Assembly: GCA_000802045.1 (NCBI GenBank)
Contig: JUEF01000142.1
Span: 1-40,443, forward strand
From: Peptococcaceae bacterium BICA1-8
GTDB taxonomy: Bacteria; Bacillota; Peptococcia; Peptococcales; BICA1-8
DNA: 40,443 nt
Direction: 5' to 3'
Shown: one piece after another, positions 8,147 through 15,877 of the stretch
Layout: each line of letters opens with the position of its first letter
Numbering within the stretch: position 1 is the first letter of the stretch
Translations under genes and position numbers: made by a program
Notes under the pieces: model-generated
The model's input: the letters and a program-made list of their open reading frames with translations, nothing else
Told to the model about the DNA's origin: nothing
The model's database searches: none

Positions 8147-9430
8147 TTATCTTGAAAGTATGCTTGGTAACCAAAGTGTTAATCCTGGGAAGTAAGTGAT
8201 AACCATTAATGCAGCAATTGATGCAGCTAGATACCACCAGTTAGCATTAACAACCTTTTCCATAGGCATTTTTCTCATACTGGCAGCCACAAATAAATTA
8301 ACTCCAAGTGGTGGCGTAATCATCCCAATCGCTAAGTTAACAACCATAATTATTCCGAAATGCAAAGGATCTATTCCTACCTTAACTATAGCTGGAAATA
8401 AAATAGGTGCTAGGATAATAATAGCGGCATTTGTTTCCATAAATGTTCCTACTACCAGCAGGAGAACATTAAGAATCATTAATAATACTAAGGGATTCTC
8501 TGTGATGCCGATTAAGAAATTAGCAACTGTAACAGGAATCATTTCCCGAGTTAAAATTAAGCCGAAAGCCGAAGCAGTAGAAACAATTAATAAAACTAAG
8601 GAACTACTTATTGCGGCTTGTCTGATTAATGCAGGAAGTTCCTTGAAGCTTAATTCTTTATAAACAAATAACCCAACTATTAATCCATATACTACGGCAA
8701 TATTAGCGGCCTCTGTTGGAGTAAATATCCCACCATAAATACCACCTAGAATAATAACGGGCATTAGTATAGCCCAAATTGCATCTTTAAATGAAGCCCA
8801 TACTTCTTTAAGAGAAATTTTTTGTTCGAGTCCGCGGTAATTATTTTTCTTGGCAGTAAGAAATGCAACTATTCCTAGGGAAACACCAATAAGTAATCCA
8901 GGAATAAAGCCACCCATAAACAAACCACCAATAGAAACACCGGTTACAACACCGTAAGTTATCATAGGGATACTAGGAGGAATAATTACCCCTATGTATC
9001 CTGCACTAGCTTGGGTTGCTGTAGCAAAATCCTCTTTATATCCATTTTTGACCATAGCTGGTATCATTATTGATCCTATAGCTACTACGGTTGCTGGAGA
9101 AGAACCGGATATTGCTGCAAAAAACATAGAAGCCAATATTGCAACTAAGGCTAAACCACCCGGCAATGTCCCAATTAAGGAATTTGCAAAACGAATTAAT
9201 CTTTTGGAAATCCCCCCTCTTTCCATGATTACACCTGCAATCATAAAGAAAGGAACTGCCATCAGTGGAAAGGAGTCAATTGCGGTAAACATTTTTTGAG
9301 CTACGACCTGAAGCTTTACTACATCGGTAAAGAAAATTGCAAGAACTGTTGCCAAACCTATGCTGATTGCAATAGGCACACTTAAGATTACTAATAGGGC
9401 AAATATTCCAAAAAGTAGAGCTGAAAGCAT
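8147..9430 (-). CDS. dctM: TRAP transporter large permease, DctM family
   Basis: A 427-residue integral membrane protein with about 12 hydrophobic segments along its length, the sodium-coupled permease of a TRAP transporter. Diagnostic segments are FFMIAGVIMERGG, ISGSSPATVVAIGSIMIPAM and IIPPSIPMITYGVV in the N-terminal half, and GMITPPLGVNLFVAA in the C-terminal half. The length matches the family (about 425). Its ATG directly abuts the TAG stop of dctQ (TAGATG), so the two are translationally coupled. With DctQ and DctP it forms a complete TRAP system, although dctP is encoded four genes further on. Confidence 0.95.
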   Translation of the reverse strand: MLSALLFGIFALLVILSVPIAISIGLATVLAIFFTDVVKLQVVAQKMFTAIDSFPLMAVPFFMIAGVIMERGGISKRLIRFANSLIGTLPGGLALVAILASMFFAAISGSSPATVVAIGSIMIPAMVKNGYKEDFATATQASAGYIGVIIPPSIPMITYGVVTGVSIGGLFMGGFIPGLLIGVSLGIVAFLTAKKNNYRGLEQKISLKEVWASFKDAIWAILMPVIILGGIYGGIFTPTEAANIAVVYGLIVGLFVYKELSFKELPALIRQAAISSSLVLLIVSTASAFGLILTREMIPVTVANFLIGITENPLVLLMILNVLLLVVGTFMETNAAIIILAPILFPAIVKVGIDPLHFGIIMVVNLAIGMITPPLGVNLFVAASMRKMPMEKVVNANWWYLAASIAALMVITYFPGLTLWLPSILSR

Positions 9431-9928
9431 CTATTGCGGCCCCCTTCCATCTTTAAATCTCATGTATGTTGCCTGGCAAAACCGGATACTCATCAATATA
9501 GAGCCAAATAAAACCGAAAAATATGCAATCCACATGGGAATCATCATAGCCGGTGTTTTTTGCCCTGTTTTCATTAAAAACTGAATAATCAAAACTGCTA
9601 AATATACTAGTATTACTGAAAACACAAAAGAAAGAGCCATAGCAAGGATTCTAATATAGTGCTCCATCTTTTTAGGCAGTCTACTTACAATAGAATCAAT
9701 GCCTATATGAGCACCTTCTTTAGCAGCAATACTGGCACCGATAAATACAGCCCAGGCCATAATATAACGGGCTAATTCCTCTGACCAAGGCAGAGAAGCT
9801 TTAATCACAAAGCGGAAAAATACCTGTAAGAAGATAACTATTATCATAACCATATATAATGCAGTCACAGAATAATCTTCAAATTTATCTAGAAACGAAA
9901 AGAAGGATGACTGTTTTCTATTTTCCAT
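9431..9928 (-). CDS. dctQ: TRAP transporter small permease, DctQ family
   Basis: A 165-residue membrane protein with four predicted transmembrane helices (about residues 17-40, 50-68, 90-112 and 128-150). It carries the family signature LPWSEELARYIMAWAVFIGA in the second helix region. DctQ is the small subunit that supports DctM and docks the DctP binding protein. It is the first gene of the cluster: GGAGG precedes the ATG at 9928, and about 465 bases separate it from the next gene upstream, so the main promoter probably lies in that gap. No clear promoter could be fixed. Confidence 0.93.
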   Translation of the reverse strand: MENRKQSSFFSFLDKFEDYSVTALYMVMIIVIFLQVFFRFVIKASLPWSEELARYIMAWAVFIGASIAAKEGAHIGIDSIVSRLPKKMEHYIRILAMALSFVFSVILVYLAVLIIQFLMKTGQKTPAMMIPMWIAYFSVLFGSILMSIRFCQATYMRFKDGRGPQ

Positions 9929-10344
9929 ATATACTCCTCCATATTAAATTAGTTTTATTTACTGATTCTATCACTTTAGTGTTATTAATTCATCGTTTAT
10001 CCCTTTTAAATATAAAAATTTAAAAATATTTACTGATGTATCTATTTTTAAACTCCACCACCCTTCATACTCTACAATAGTTATATAATAACAAATTCTT
10101 AGTTTGAAAACCATAAAAAACGTGGTATTTTGTAGAATTTTGTAGAATTGTCTGAATTTGTCCAGCATTACCATACGTCATTCTTTATTAATGAATAAAT
10201 TTTATTTACTATTTCTTTATTAATTTAAAAAATCCTCCTTAGAAAAATAGCAAAACTAAAAAAATAATTTATACATATAATTTTACTTAATAAAATAATT
10301 TATTTAACTATAATACAATAATAATATAAATTAATATAAATAAC
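9929..10344. other. Gene-free AT-rich region upstream of the TRAP/oxidase cluster
   Basis: About 415 bases without a supportable gene. It holds a short direct repeat (TGTAGAATTT then TGTAGAATTG at 10131-10150). On the minus strand there is an orphan strong Shine-Dalgarno (AAGGAGG, 10240-10234) followed only by an ATT codon and about 18 open codons. It should contain the promoter of the dctQ-panB cluster, but no convincing -35/-10 pair was found. A 67-codon open frame (9971-10174, minus) lacks a ribosome-binding site. Confidence 0.6.
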
Positions 10345-10385
10345 AAACCTCAAAAAGTCCTTCTACAGTAGACTCTTTGAGGTTT
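10345..10385 (-). terminator. Terminator after speB
   Basis: Arms 10345-10360 and 10371-10385 pair over 15 bases with one G-U and enclose a short loop. It lies just downstream of the agmatinase stop on the minus strand and ends the polyamine operon. Confidence 0.8.
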
Positions 10386-10394
10386 ATTTCATTA

Positions 10395-11261
10395 TTATCG
10401 CGGTTTAGTATAGCTTAGGATGGCTTCTCTAACTAACTTAGCAGCTAATAGTGCAGTTCGATCCGAGTGGTCATTAGGAGGTGACACCTCCACAATATCC
10501 ATTCCTACTATATTCAATGTATTCATCTCGAGTATTGCCCTTAATATCTCCTGAGAAGTGCAGCCACCAGGCTCAGGTGTACCTGTACCTGGTGCATAAG
10601 CCGGATCAACTATATCAATATCCAAAGTAATATATACCGGTCTCTGACCTAATAACTTAATAACTTTGCGAAGAGGGTCTAAGACCTCATTTACATACAT
10701 ATTGGTATTTTTAATTGCATAGTCGTATTCCTCTTTATCACCAGATCGGATTCCAAATTGATATACATTTTGCCCACCAATCTTTTCGCAAACTTTACGA
10801 ATAACGGTAGCATGCGAATTGCTTTCTCCTGCATAATTTTCTCTCAAATCAGCATGGGCATCAAAATGTAGAATAGCCAAATTAGAAAAATTTTCTGCAT
10901 AAGCCTTTATTAAAGGCCAACTCACAAGATGCTCTCCCCCTAAATAAATGGCAAACTTCTTATCCTGAATAACCTTTTTTGCAGTCTTTTCGATTATTTC
11001 TATGCTGCGCGTGACATTGCCAAAGGGTAGAGCTAGATCACCACCATCAAAAAATGAGTAATCCCTTAAGTCCTTATTGCAATAAAAGCTATATTCTTCA
11101 ATTCCATAAGAAACAGTACGGATTTGTTGTGGTCCCATTCTTGTTCCCGGGCGATAGCTAACAGTAAAATCCATGGGAATTCCAATTATTACTGTATCTG
11201 CTTCTTCATAAATTTCTGTGCTGGAGATAAAGCCTGTAATTTTTTCCAAAAATTCGTACAA
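10395..11261 (-). CDS. speB: Agmatinase (agmatine ureohydrolase)
   Basis: Agmatinase hydrolyses agmatine to putrescine and urea in the cytoplasm. The 288-residue protein has the binuclear manganese site of the arginase/agmatinase superfamily: GGEHL, then HFDAHADLR with the His and Asp ligands, SHATV, and TLDIDIVDPAYAPGTGTPEPGG with the last two Asp ligands. The start is a TTG at 11261 behind GGAGGGG, and the resulting N-terminus MYEFLEK is typical for clostridial agmatinases. It is the last gene of an operon with arginine decarboxylase and spermidine synthase, 14 bases after the latter. The operon therefore covers arginine to agmatine to putrescine, plus aminopropyl transfer. A hairpin terminator follows. 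Confidence 0.95.
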   Translation of the reverse strand: MYEFLEKITGFISSTEIYEEADTVIIGIPMDFTVSYRPGTRMGPQQIRTVSYGIEEYSFYCNKDLRDYSFFDGGDLALPFGNVTRSIEIIEKTAKKVIQDKKFAIYLGGEHLVSWPLIKAYAENFSNLAILHFDAHADLRENYAGESNSHATVIRKVCEKIGGQNVYQFGIRSGDKEEYDYAIKNTNMYVNEVLDPLRKVIKLLGQRPVYITLDIDIVDPAYAPGTGTPEPGGCTSQEILRAILEMNTLNIVGMDIVEVSPPNDHSDRTALLAAKLVREAILSYTKPR

Positions 11262-11275
11262 AGCAGCCCCTCCAA

Positions 11276-12106
11276 TTATCCTAATATATTTTGAACAAAA
11301 GTGGGTAAATTAAAGGCACTGAGATGGATATCAGGCGTATAGTATTTGGTATTAGTATTTGGTATGGATGCCTTTTCCACTTTTATAGGGTCATATTTCT
11401 TTGAACCCATTGTGAACGACCACAATCCGGTAGGATATGTTGGAATGCTTGCCAAGTATAGCCTAGTAATGGGGAAAATATCACTAATATCACCATAAAC
11501 CCTTTTGATCAGATCTTCATTAACCCAGGGTGACTCTGTTTGAGCAACAAATAATCCATCATCTTTTAAAGCCTCGTATATCCCTTGGTAAAAATCTTTA
11601 GCAAAAAGTCCTACTGCAGGACCAATAGGATCAGTTGAGTCGACACAGATAACATCATATCTGTTTTTACTTTCTTGAATATGTTTTATACCGTCTGCAA
11701 CTAGAACTTCTACTTTGGGGTCACCTAAAGCACCGGAAATTTCAGGCAAATATTTTTTGCTTACTTCAATAACTCGCCCATCTATTTCACATAACGTAGC
11801 TTTTTCCACTTTAGGGTGCTTTATTATTTCCCGGATTACACCGCCGTCTCCTCCACCTATAACAAGGACATTTAAGGGATTAGGATGGGTATTTAAAGCT
11901 GGTAAAGATATCATTTCATGATAAACAAACTCATCTTTAATAGTAGTCATTACTATCCCATCCAACAATAGCATTCTGCCAAAATCATATGTATCTACCA
12001 TACTAATTTCTTGAAATTCACTAACCTCGTGGTGTAAACTCTGTTTGATTTTTAATGATAATGCTAATTGTTTTGTCTGTAACTCAGTAAACCATAGCCC
12101 TTTCAT
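11276..12106 (-). CDS. speE: Polyamine aminopropyltransferase (spermidine synthase)
   Basis: Transfers an aminopropyl group from decarboxylated S-adenosylmethionine to putrescine (or, in some thermophiles, agmatine). The 276-residue protein has the spermidine synthase fold: N-terminal beta domain with [20 protein letters not shown], the Rossmann glycine motif [24 protein letters not shown], and the catalytic aspartate region [10 protein letters not shown]. The ATG at 12106 has AAGGAG 7 bases upstream; an in-frame TTG six codons earlier overlaps nothing useful. S-adenosylmethionine decarboxylase (speD), needed to make the donor, is not in the window. It lies 24 bases after the arginine decarboxylase and 14 before agmatinase. 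The gene order leaves open either the usual putrescine route or an aminopropylagmatine route. Confidence 0.94.
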   Translation of the reverse strand: MKGLWFTELQTKQLALSLKIKQSLHHEVSEFQEISMVDTYDFGRMLLLDGIVMTTIKDEFVYHEMISLPALNTHPNPLNVLVIGGGDGGVIREIIKHPKVEKATLCEIDGRVIEVSKKYLPEISGALGDPKVEVLVADGIKHIQESKNRYDVICVDSTDPIGPAVGLFAKDFYQGIYEALKDDGLFVAQTESPWVNEDLIKRVYGDISDIFPITRLYLASIPTYPTGLWSFTMGSKKYDPIKVEKASIPNTNTKYYTPDIHLSAFNLPTFVQNILG

Positions 12107-12130
12107 ATCTACACTCCTTTTCAACTCTTC

Positions 12131-12589
12131 TTAATACCACAGGGGAACAGCAGCCACACAACACCCTATCTTCTTTACTTTGTGTTCTACGGCAGAAATT
12201 TTGATTTCCTTTAAATCCATTTTCCTCATGGCAAATGACTCTCTAACCATCTGCTCGATTTTTCTTTCCACTTCTTGCTTAGAACACTTATCAGAAAGCT
12301 CCATAATTACTCCGAAACTATCTTCACTAATGCCTACAGCAACCGCCGCAGAAATGAGCGCACCTGGCTCCTCACAAATGATTGTTCCATATGCAGTTGG
12401 AACTAAAGCCCCAAATGGTAACTTTAAGCCCGGAGCATGCTCAGCCTGAGGAGGGAGAATGCTGCTTACTTTGAGCAAATTAATATTTCCAATACCTGCC
12501 TGCAATAAAGCACCATCAAAAGCTGTTAACTCGGTATCACCCTCAGAACTGCCACTTGTTAAAAAATACTTTTTGGGGGTAGGTAGCAT
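12131..12589 (-). CDS. pdaD: Pyruvoyl-dependent arginine decarboxylase
   Basis: Converts arginine to agmatine and CO2 using a pyruvoyl group made by self-cleavage, not pyridoxal phosphate. The 152-residue length and motifs fit the PvlArgDC family: FLTSGSSEG near the N-terminus, then NLLKVSSILPP with the Ser-Ser cleavage pair at about residues 42-43, where the second serine becomes the pyruvoyl group. GALVPTAYG and the IICEEPGALISAAVAVG stretch follow. The ATG at 12589 (MLPTPKKYF) is 6 bases from AGGAGG; the ATG two codons earlier abuts it. First gene of the pdaD-speE-speB operon. Family members occur in Archaea and some bacteria, including Clostridia and Chlamydia. Confidence 0.95.
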   Translation of the reverse strand: MLPTPKKYFLTSGSSEGDTELTAFDGALLQAGIGNINLLKVSSILPPQAEHAPGLKLPFGALVPTAYGTIICEEPGALISAAVAVGISEDSFGVIMELSDKCSKQEVERKIEQMVRESFAMRKMDLKEIKISAVEHKVKKIGCCVAAVPLWY

Positions 12590-12657
12590 ATTCATCCTCC
12601 TTTCTAATTTAACAGTGTTTATTATATCTTAATAAGGAAAATTTTTCATCAGCATTT

Positions 12658-12840
12658 TTATTCACACCAGTTATTTGACCACCATCCGGAAATTATTGTT
12701 CCTAAGGAAGTAGTCAGCTCACCATTATTTTTATCTTTTTTTAAATCATTCAAATCTATTGCTAACGCTTCTGATATTTCTTGATCTGTTATATTTAGAC
12801 CATTCCTGATACATCTATCAATTTTGTCTGTTTTTTTCAT
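12658..12840 (-). CDS. Small hypothetical protein (60 aa)
   Basis: A 60-residue protein with a good Shine-Dalgarno (AGAGGAGA) 8-10 bases before the ATG at 12840. It begins MKKTDKIDRCIRNGLNIT and ends in a Trp-rich tail, GWWSNNWCE. The N-terminal half is predicted helical, somewhat like a small regulatory or sporulation peptide, with two cysteines. No family was recognised. It lies 68 bases upstream of the arginine decarboxylase on the same strand and could be cotranscribed with it. The role is unknown. Confidence 0.55.
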   Translation of the reverse strand: MKKTDKIDRCIRNGLNITDQEISEALAIDLNDLKKDKNNGELTTSLGTIISGWWSNNWCE

Positions 12841-12973
12841 ATTAAATATTTCTCCTCTAAGTGTCCTTTGTGTAATTTAGATTACCCAAGAATTTGTGTT
12901 ATAATCCACAGAAACAAGGAAGATGTATTATTCTAGTTTTTTACTGCATGTTGTATTTCCATTTTTACATAAT

Positions 12974-12996
12974 AAAAGCTGCCTTTAGCAGCCTTT
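12974..12996 (-). terminator. Terminator overlapping the end of the zinc-ribbon gene
   Basis: The minus strand reads a GGCTGC/GCAGC hairpin (with one bulge) followed by TTTTATTAT. It overlaps the stop codon region of the gene ending at 12985. Confidence 0.65.
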
Positions 12997-13278
12997 ATTA
13001 ACTAGACTATATTCAGATTTGTCTGGAAACCTCTGACCAAGCTCTTTCAAAACTTTTTGCATAATTTCTAAAAGTTGAAAATGCTCCAAGTTCTCCAAAT
13101 ACTTATCAAAGTTGTTTTCATTAATTTCTATAATATTATATTGGGGTTGCAAAAAATATCTTCTTACATCAGTTACGGTAAAACGATAACTACAGAAGGG
13201 GCAAGTAAACATTTCACCATCCTTAATAATATTAACTAAACTAATGGCCTTACAAATAGGACACTTTAGTCCTTCCAC
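12985..13278 (-). CDS. Small zinc-ribbon protein
   Basis: A 97-residue protein with a two-knuckle zinc ribbon at the N-terminus (C6-x2-C9 and C25-x2-C28: LKCPICK and FTCPFCSYRF). A mostly helical acidic tail follows, with NFDKYLENLEHFQLLEIMQKV near residues 56-76. It ends in a lone Cys. The start is GTG at 13278, with AGGAGG 8 bases upstream. Zinc ribbons of this kind usually bind nucleic acid or stabilise a small fold. The specific family was not recognised and the neighbours do not suggest a pathway. Confidence 0.7.
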   Translation of the reverse strand: MEGLKCPICKAISLVNIIKDGEMFTCPFCSYRFTVTDVRRYFLQPQYNIIEINENNFDKYLENLEHFQLLEIMQKVLKELGQRFPDKSEYSLVNKGC

Positions 13279-13363
13279 GCTATTACCTCCTGTCGTGTCT
13301 AGTTTAATATTAAATTTATGTTTAAATGGTGCAAATGTTTACTACTTTTTTTTTATATAAAAA

Positions 13364-13395
13364 AACAGACTTTCTTATTGTAAGAAAAGTCTGTT
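13364..13395 (-). terminator. Terminator after the Nudix gene
   Basis: Arms 13364-13377 and 13381-13395 pair with a single bulge around a 3-base loop. On the minus strand they are followed by at least eight T. It lies 30 bases past the stop of the Nudix gene. Confidence 0.8.
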
Positions 13396-13425
13396 CACCT
13401 TTTTGTTTTTTCCAAATAACATTAA

Positions 13426-13872
13426 TTAACTACTCAAAGCACGCTGAGAATCCATTTCATCCAAGTACTCACGGTATTTTCTAAATGCATATCTCACTAG
13501 GGCTTGGTCTTGGCTATAAGTTATTTTACTCAAGGCTTCATCAATTTTAAAAAACCCTCCATTTTTAAACCCTTCCATGCGATTAATAGAAAACTCGGGT
13601 TCAGACGCCTCCATGACAAACCAGTTTATCCGGTTGCATACAGGACGTTTACGAGAGAAGGAGAAAAATTCATAACTTGTTTCGCCGGCAGAAGAAATTA
13701 TCTGACCGTTTACTCCGCCCTCGTATCTAACCCGAGTAACAGCTACTTCATTTGCAATTTTACCGTTCTTTATTGCTCCCTTGGGTAAAACCCATTCACC
13801 TTTATCGTTCTGCAATAAGAAAACGGACTCTCCACTAAAGACAACACCACCTGCACATTGTCTCACCAGCAT
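13426..13872 (-). CDS. Nudix-fold protein with a degraded Nudix box
   Basis: A 148-residue protein with the Nudix fold: VRQCAGGVVF start, WVLPKGAIKNGK preceding the box, and a C-terminal helix ending in a Tyr/Arg-rich tail. Nudix enzymes hydrolyse nucleoside diphosphates linked to other moieties and need the box GX5EX7REUXEEXGU to bind magnesium. Here the box region (residues 33-55) reads K in place of the first Glu, TR in place of RE, and Y for the first of the last two Glu. Only one of the metal-binding glutamates survives. It may therefore be inactive, or may act as a binding protein or sensor. The ATG at 13872 has GGGAGGGG upstream. A terminator follows, so it is probably monocistronic. 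Confidence 0.8.
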   Translation of the reverse strand: MLVRQCAGGVVFSGESVFLLQNDKGEWVLPKGAIKNGKIANEVAVTRVRYEGGVNGQIISSAGETSYEFFSFSRKRPVCNRINWFVMEASEPEFSINRMEGFKNGGFFKIDEALSKITYSQDQALVRYAFRKYREYLDEMDSQRALSS

Positions 13873-13977
13873 AAAAGACCCCTCCCTAATATATAATTAA
13901 TTTATTAATATTTTATTAGTGTTTCGACGCATAGTGCTTGTTCTCCTGCCTAAAAATTATAAAAATCATTAAAAGAA

Positions 13978-14160
13978 TTATTTGCCTCTAGCCAAAAATA
14001 GTTCGCATGAACCACCATTCCAATGGGTACATTGATCACACCTGGGTCCATGAGGTCTACTACAATTAGCAAGACTTATTCCAAATCCTTGGGCCTGTTG
14101 AATCGACTCAAACTTTGGGCAGCTGTATGCAATTCGATTATAAGAATATTCCCTTTGCAT
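13978..14160 (-). CDS. Small cysteine-rich protein (60 aa)
   Basis: A 60-residue protein behind GGGAG, 8 bases before the ATG at 14160. Cysteines fall at residues 14, 33, 41, 44 and 52, with CDQCTHWNGGSC forming a CxxC plus distant Cys arrangement that suggests a metal or iron-sulfur site. It starts MQREYSYNRIAYSCPKFES. Similar small proteins of this shape occur in anaerobic Clostridia, but no function is known to me. No membrane segment or signal peptide. Confidence 0.65.
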   Translation of the reverse strand: MQREYSYNRIAYSCPKFESIQQAQGFGISLANCSRPHGPRCDQCTHWNGGSCELFLARGK

Positions 14161-14216
14161 AAATTCACTCCCTTTTTGTTCCTATTATTTCCTTTTTAAA
14201 AAATATACATACATAA

Positions 14217-14239
14217 AAAAACGGGCATAGCCCGTTTTT
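14217..14239 (-). terminator. Strong hairpin terminator
   Basis: Perfect 10-base arms (14217-14226 and 14230-14239) around ATA, with T-runs on both sides, so it could act in either direction. On the minus strand it lies downstream of ychF and of the repeat element at 14342-14530. Confidence 0.75.
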
Positions 14240-14294
14240 AGGTTTCGCTCCACTTTGTTCCGCTAGGTTAAGAAAAAATATATTCAAATAACAA
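14240..14294. repeat. Dispersed repeat, copy 1
   Basis: About 55 bases beginning AGGTTTCGCTCCACTTTGTT that are similar to 17107-17162 (AGGTTTCGCTTCACTATGTT...). Both copies sit directly between two hairpin terminators. Non-coding. Confidence 0.65.
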
Positions 14295-14334
14295 AATTTA
14301 GCCAGGGTACAAAAATTTGTACCCTGGCTAAATT
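14295..14334. terminator. Perfect 19-base inverted repeat
   Basis: Arms 14295-14313 and 14316-14334 are exact reverse complements with a 2-base centre. On the plus strand it is followed by seven T, on the minus strand by TTTTGTTATTTG. Although terminator-like, no plus-strand gene precedes it. It borders the palindromic element at 14342-14530. Confidence 0.65.
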
Positions 14335-14341
14335 GTTTTTT

Positions 14342-14530
14342 TATGGCTGTCAGAAAGTAGTGAATAGCTAGGCGCCCGAAGGGGGCAAAACCGGAGGCGT
14401 AATTATTGGGGACATTCCTGTCCTAAGAATTATAAAAGGCTTCAGCAGGTGTGTCCCCTTTCCTTGTTTCGTTGAGGATTTTGACCCCTTCGGGGAACGA
14501 CGCTAGACGCTGCTTTCGGACAGCCATTAT
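14342..14530. mobile_element. Palindromic MITE/REP-like repeat element
   Basis: The ends are imperfect inverted repeats: 14342-14359 (TATGGCTGTCAGAAAGTA) matches the reverse complement of 14511-14529 (ATAATGGCTGTCCGAAAGCA) with few mismatches. Inside these are further nested inverted segments (CTAGGCG..CCGAAGGGG..CAAAA against its partner) and an inner GGGGACA...TGTCCCC pair (14409-14460). It has no coding capacity. The inner 50 bases are similar to 19052-19107. It ends 4 bases from the ychF stop codon. Confidence 0.6.
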
Positions 14531-14533
14531 CGT

Positions 14534-15601
14534 CTATACGTTGAAGCGGAAATTAATAATATCACCATCTAGTACAATATATTCCTTACCCTCTAAACGG
14601 AATAATCCCTGCTCCTTTACTTTCACCATAGAACCTAAATGGGAAAGATCCTGATATTTTACCACCTCGGCGCGAATAAAACCCCGTTCTATATCAGAAT
14701 GGATTTTCCCCGCCGCCTTTTTAGCTGGAGTACCTTTATTAATAGTCCATGCTTTTACCTCATCTTCCCCGACAGTGAAGAAGGACATCAAACCTAATCT
14801 TTCATAGACAGCCCGTGCTAATCGCTGAATACCTGTCTCGGTAATACCTAAGTCCTCCATAAATATTTCTTTATCTTCTTCTGTTAAGTCACCAATTTCT
14901 GACTCAATTTGACCACAAATTTCAATAAGGGGCATATCTTTTTGACTACATAATTCACTGAGTTCTGTTTCTGCAGGATAAGAATTACCCTTGAATTGTG
15001 CTTCATCAACATTAACTACAACAAGTTTTGGTTTTTCAGTTAAAAAACTATAGGCCCTAAGTTGTTTTTCTTCCTCTTCTGAAAGGTCAACCTGCCTAAT
15101 ATCCCCACCTTCTTCTAAATGTTTGTAGAGCCTTTCAAGAAGTTCAAGTTCATCCTGTTGTTCCTTTTTTATCTTTTTTCCAGACTTTATTCTTTCGAGC
15201 CGCTTATCTAGAAGTTCTAAGTCAGCAAATAGGAGCTCTAAATCTACAGTCTCTAAATCTTTAGCCGGATTGATACTTTCAGTAATATGGGGAACATCTT
15301 TATTATCAAAGGTTCTAACTACATGGACAATAGCATCGCAATCTCTAACCTCGTCCAGAAACTTTCTAGTCCCCCCTCCAGGAACAACTCCTCCTATATC
15401 AATAAATTCAATTTGAGCATAGCTGGTCTTTTTCGGTTTAAAAAGGTTTATTAAATAATCCATTCTTTTATCCGGTACTTTAGCCATACCAATATTAACA
15501 TCCTTAGCCCCATAGGCCCCAGTTGCAACTTTAGTATTTGTTAAAAGGTTAAACATAGTAGTTTTACCTACACTTGATAGTCCAATTATACCTATTTTCA
15601 T
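14534..15601 (-). CDS. ychF: YchF/OLA1-type P-loop ATPase with TGS domain
   Basis: A 355-residue Obg-family P-loop protein. The YchF subgroup hydrolyses ATP rather than GTP and is linked to ribosome and redox stress responses. Visible features are Walker A GLSSVGKTT at residues 7-15, the switch/G3 region FIDIGGVVPGGG, a helical insertion around 135-175 rich in Lys and Glu, the G4 equivalent NVDE in place of NKxD (which explains the relaxed base specificity), and a C-terminal TGS domain ending VLDGDIINFRFNV. Canonical YchF has GLPNVGKST at the P-loop, so this looks like the divergent paralogue seen in Clostridia. The ATG at 15601 has AGGAGG 5 bases upstream. It is transcribed divergently from the aminotransferase gene. 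Confidence 0.9.
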   Translation of the reverse strand: MKIGIIGLSSVGKTTMFNLLTNTKVATGAYGAKDVNIGMAKVPDKRMDYLINLFKPKKTSYAQIEFIDIGGVVPGGGTRKFLDEVRDCDAIVHVVRTFDNKDVPHITESINPAKDLETVDLELLFADLELLDKRLERIKSGKKIKKEQQDELELLERLYKHLEEGGDIRQVDLSEEEEKQLRAYSFLTEKPKLVVVNVDEAQFKGNSYPAETELSELCSQKDMPLIEICGQIESEIGDLTEEDKEIFMEDLGITETGIQRLARAVYERLGLMSFFTVGEDEVKAWTINKGTPAKKAAGKIHSDIERGFIRAEVVKYQDLSHLGSMVKVKEQGLFRLEGKEYIVLDGDIINFRFNV

Positions 15602-15819
15602 CTTAACCTCCTGAAATTACTAATTACAATTATTAGTCACAAATAATTTAACATAGGGCCAGTCTTATTGCAATGTAAAGAATAAGAAATAGTTTTATAT
15701 TTCCAGAAAGTTTGTGTGCAAAGCAATAGGATGAATTTTATATATATTGCATACTACTAATATTAAAAAAACATAACATTTTTTTTATTTTACATAGGAG
15801 TTTTAGCTTTTATGTCAAA

Positions 15820-15841
15820 GTATACAAATATGAATGTATAC
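15820..15841. promoter_or_regulatory. GTATACA-N8-TGTATAC operator upstream of the aminotransferase
   Basis: Perfect 7-base inverted repeat with an 8-base spacer. It overlaps a probable -10 box (TACAAT, 15839-15844) about 34 bases before the aminotransferase start. A closely related site lies upstream of the glutamate dehydrogenase gene (20409-20428). The form suits a dimeric regulator such as a GntR-type protein. Confidence 0.6.
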
Positions 15842-15877
15842 AATACATATAACTTTTAAAAGAAAGGGTGTCTTTCA

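Noticed and set aside
9971..10174. Open frame of 67 codons upstream of dctQ
   Set aside because: No ribosome-binding site before its ATG and no recognisable family; probably part of the regulatory spacer.
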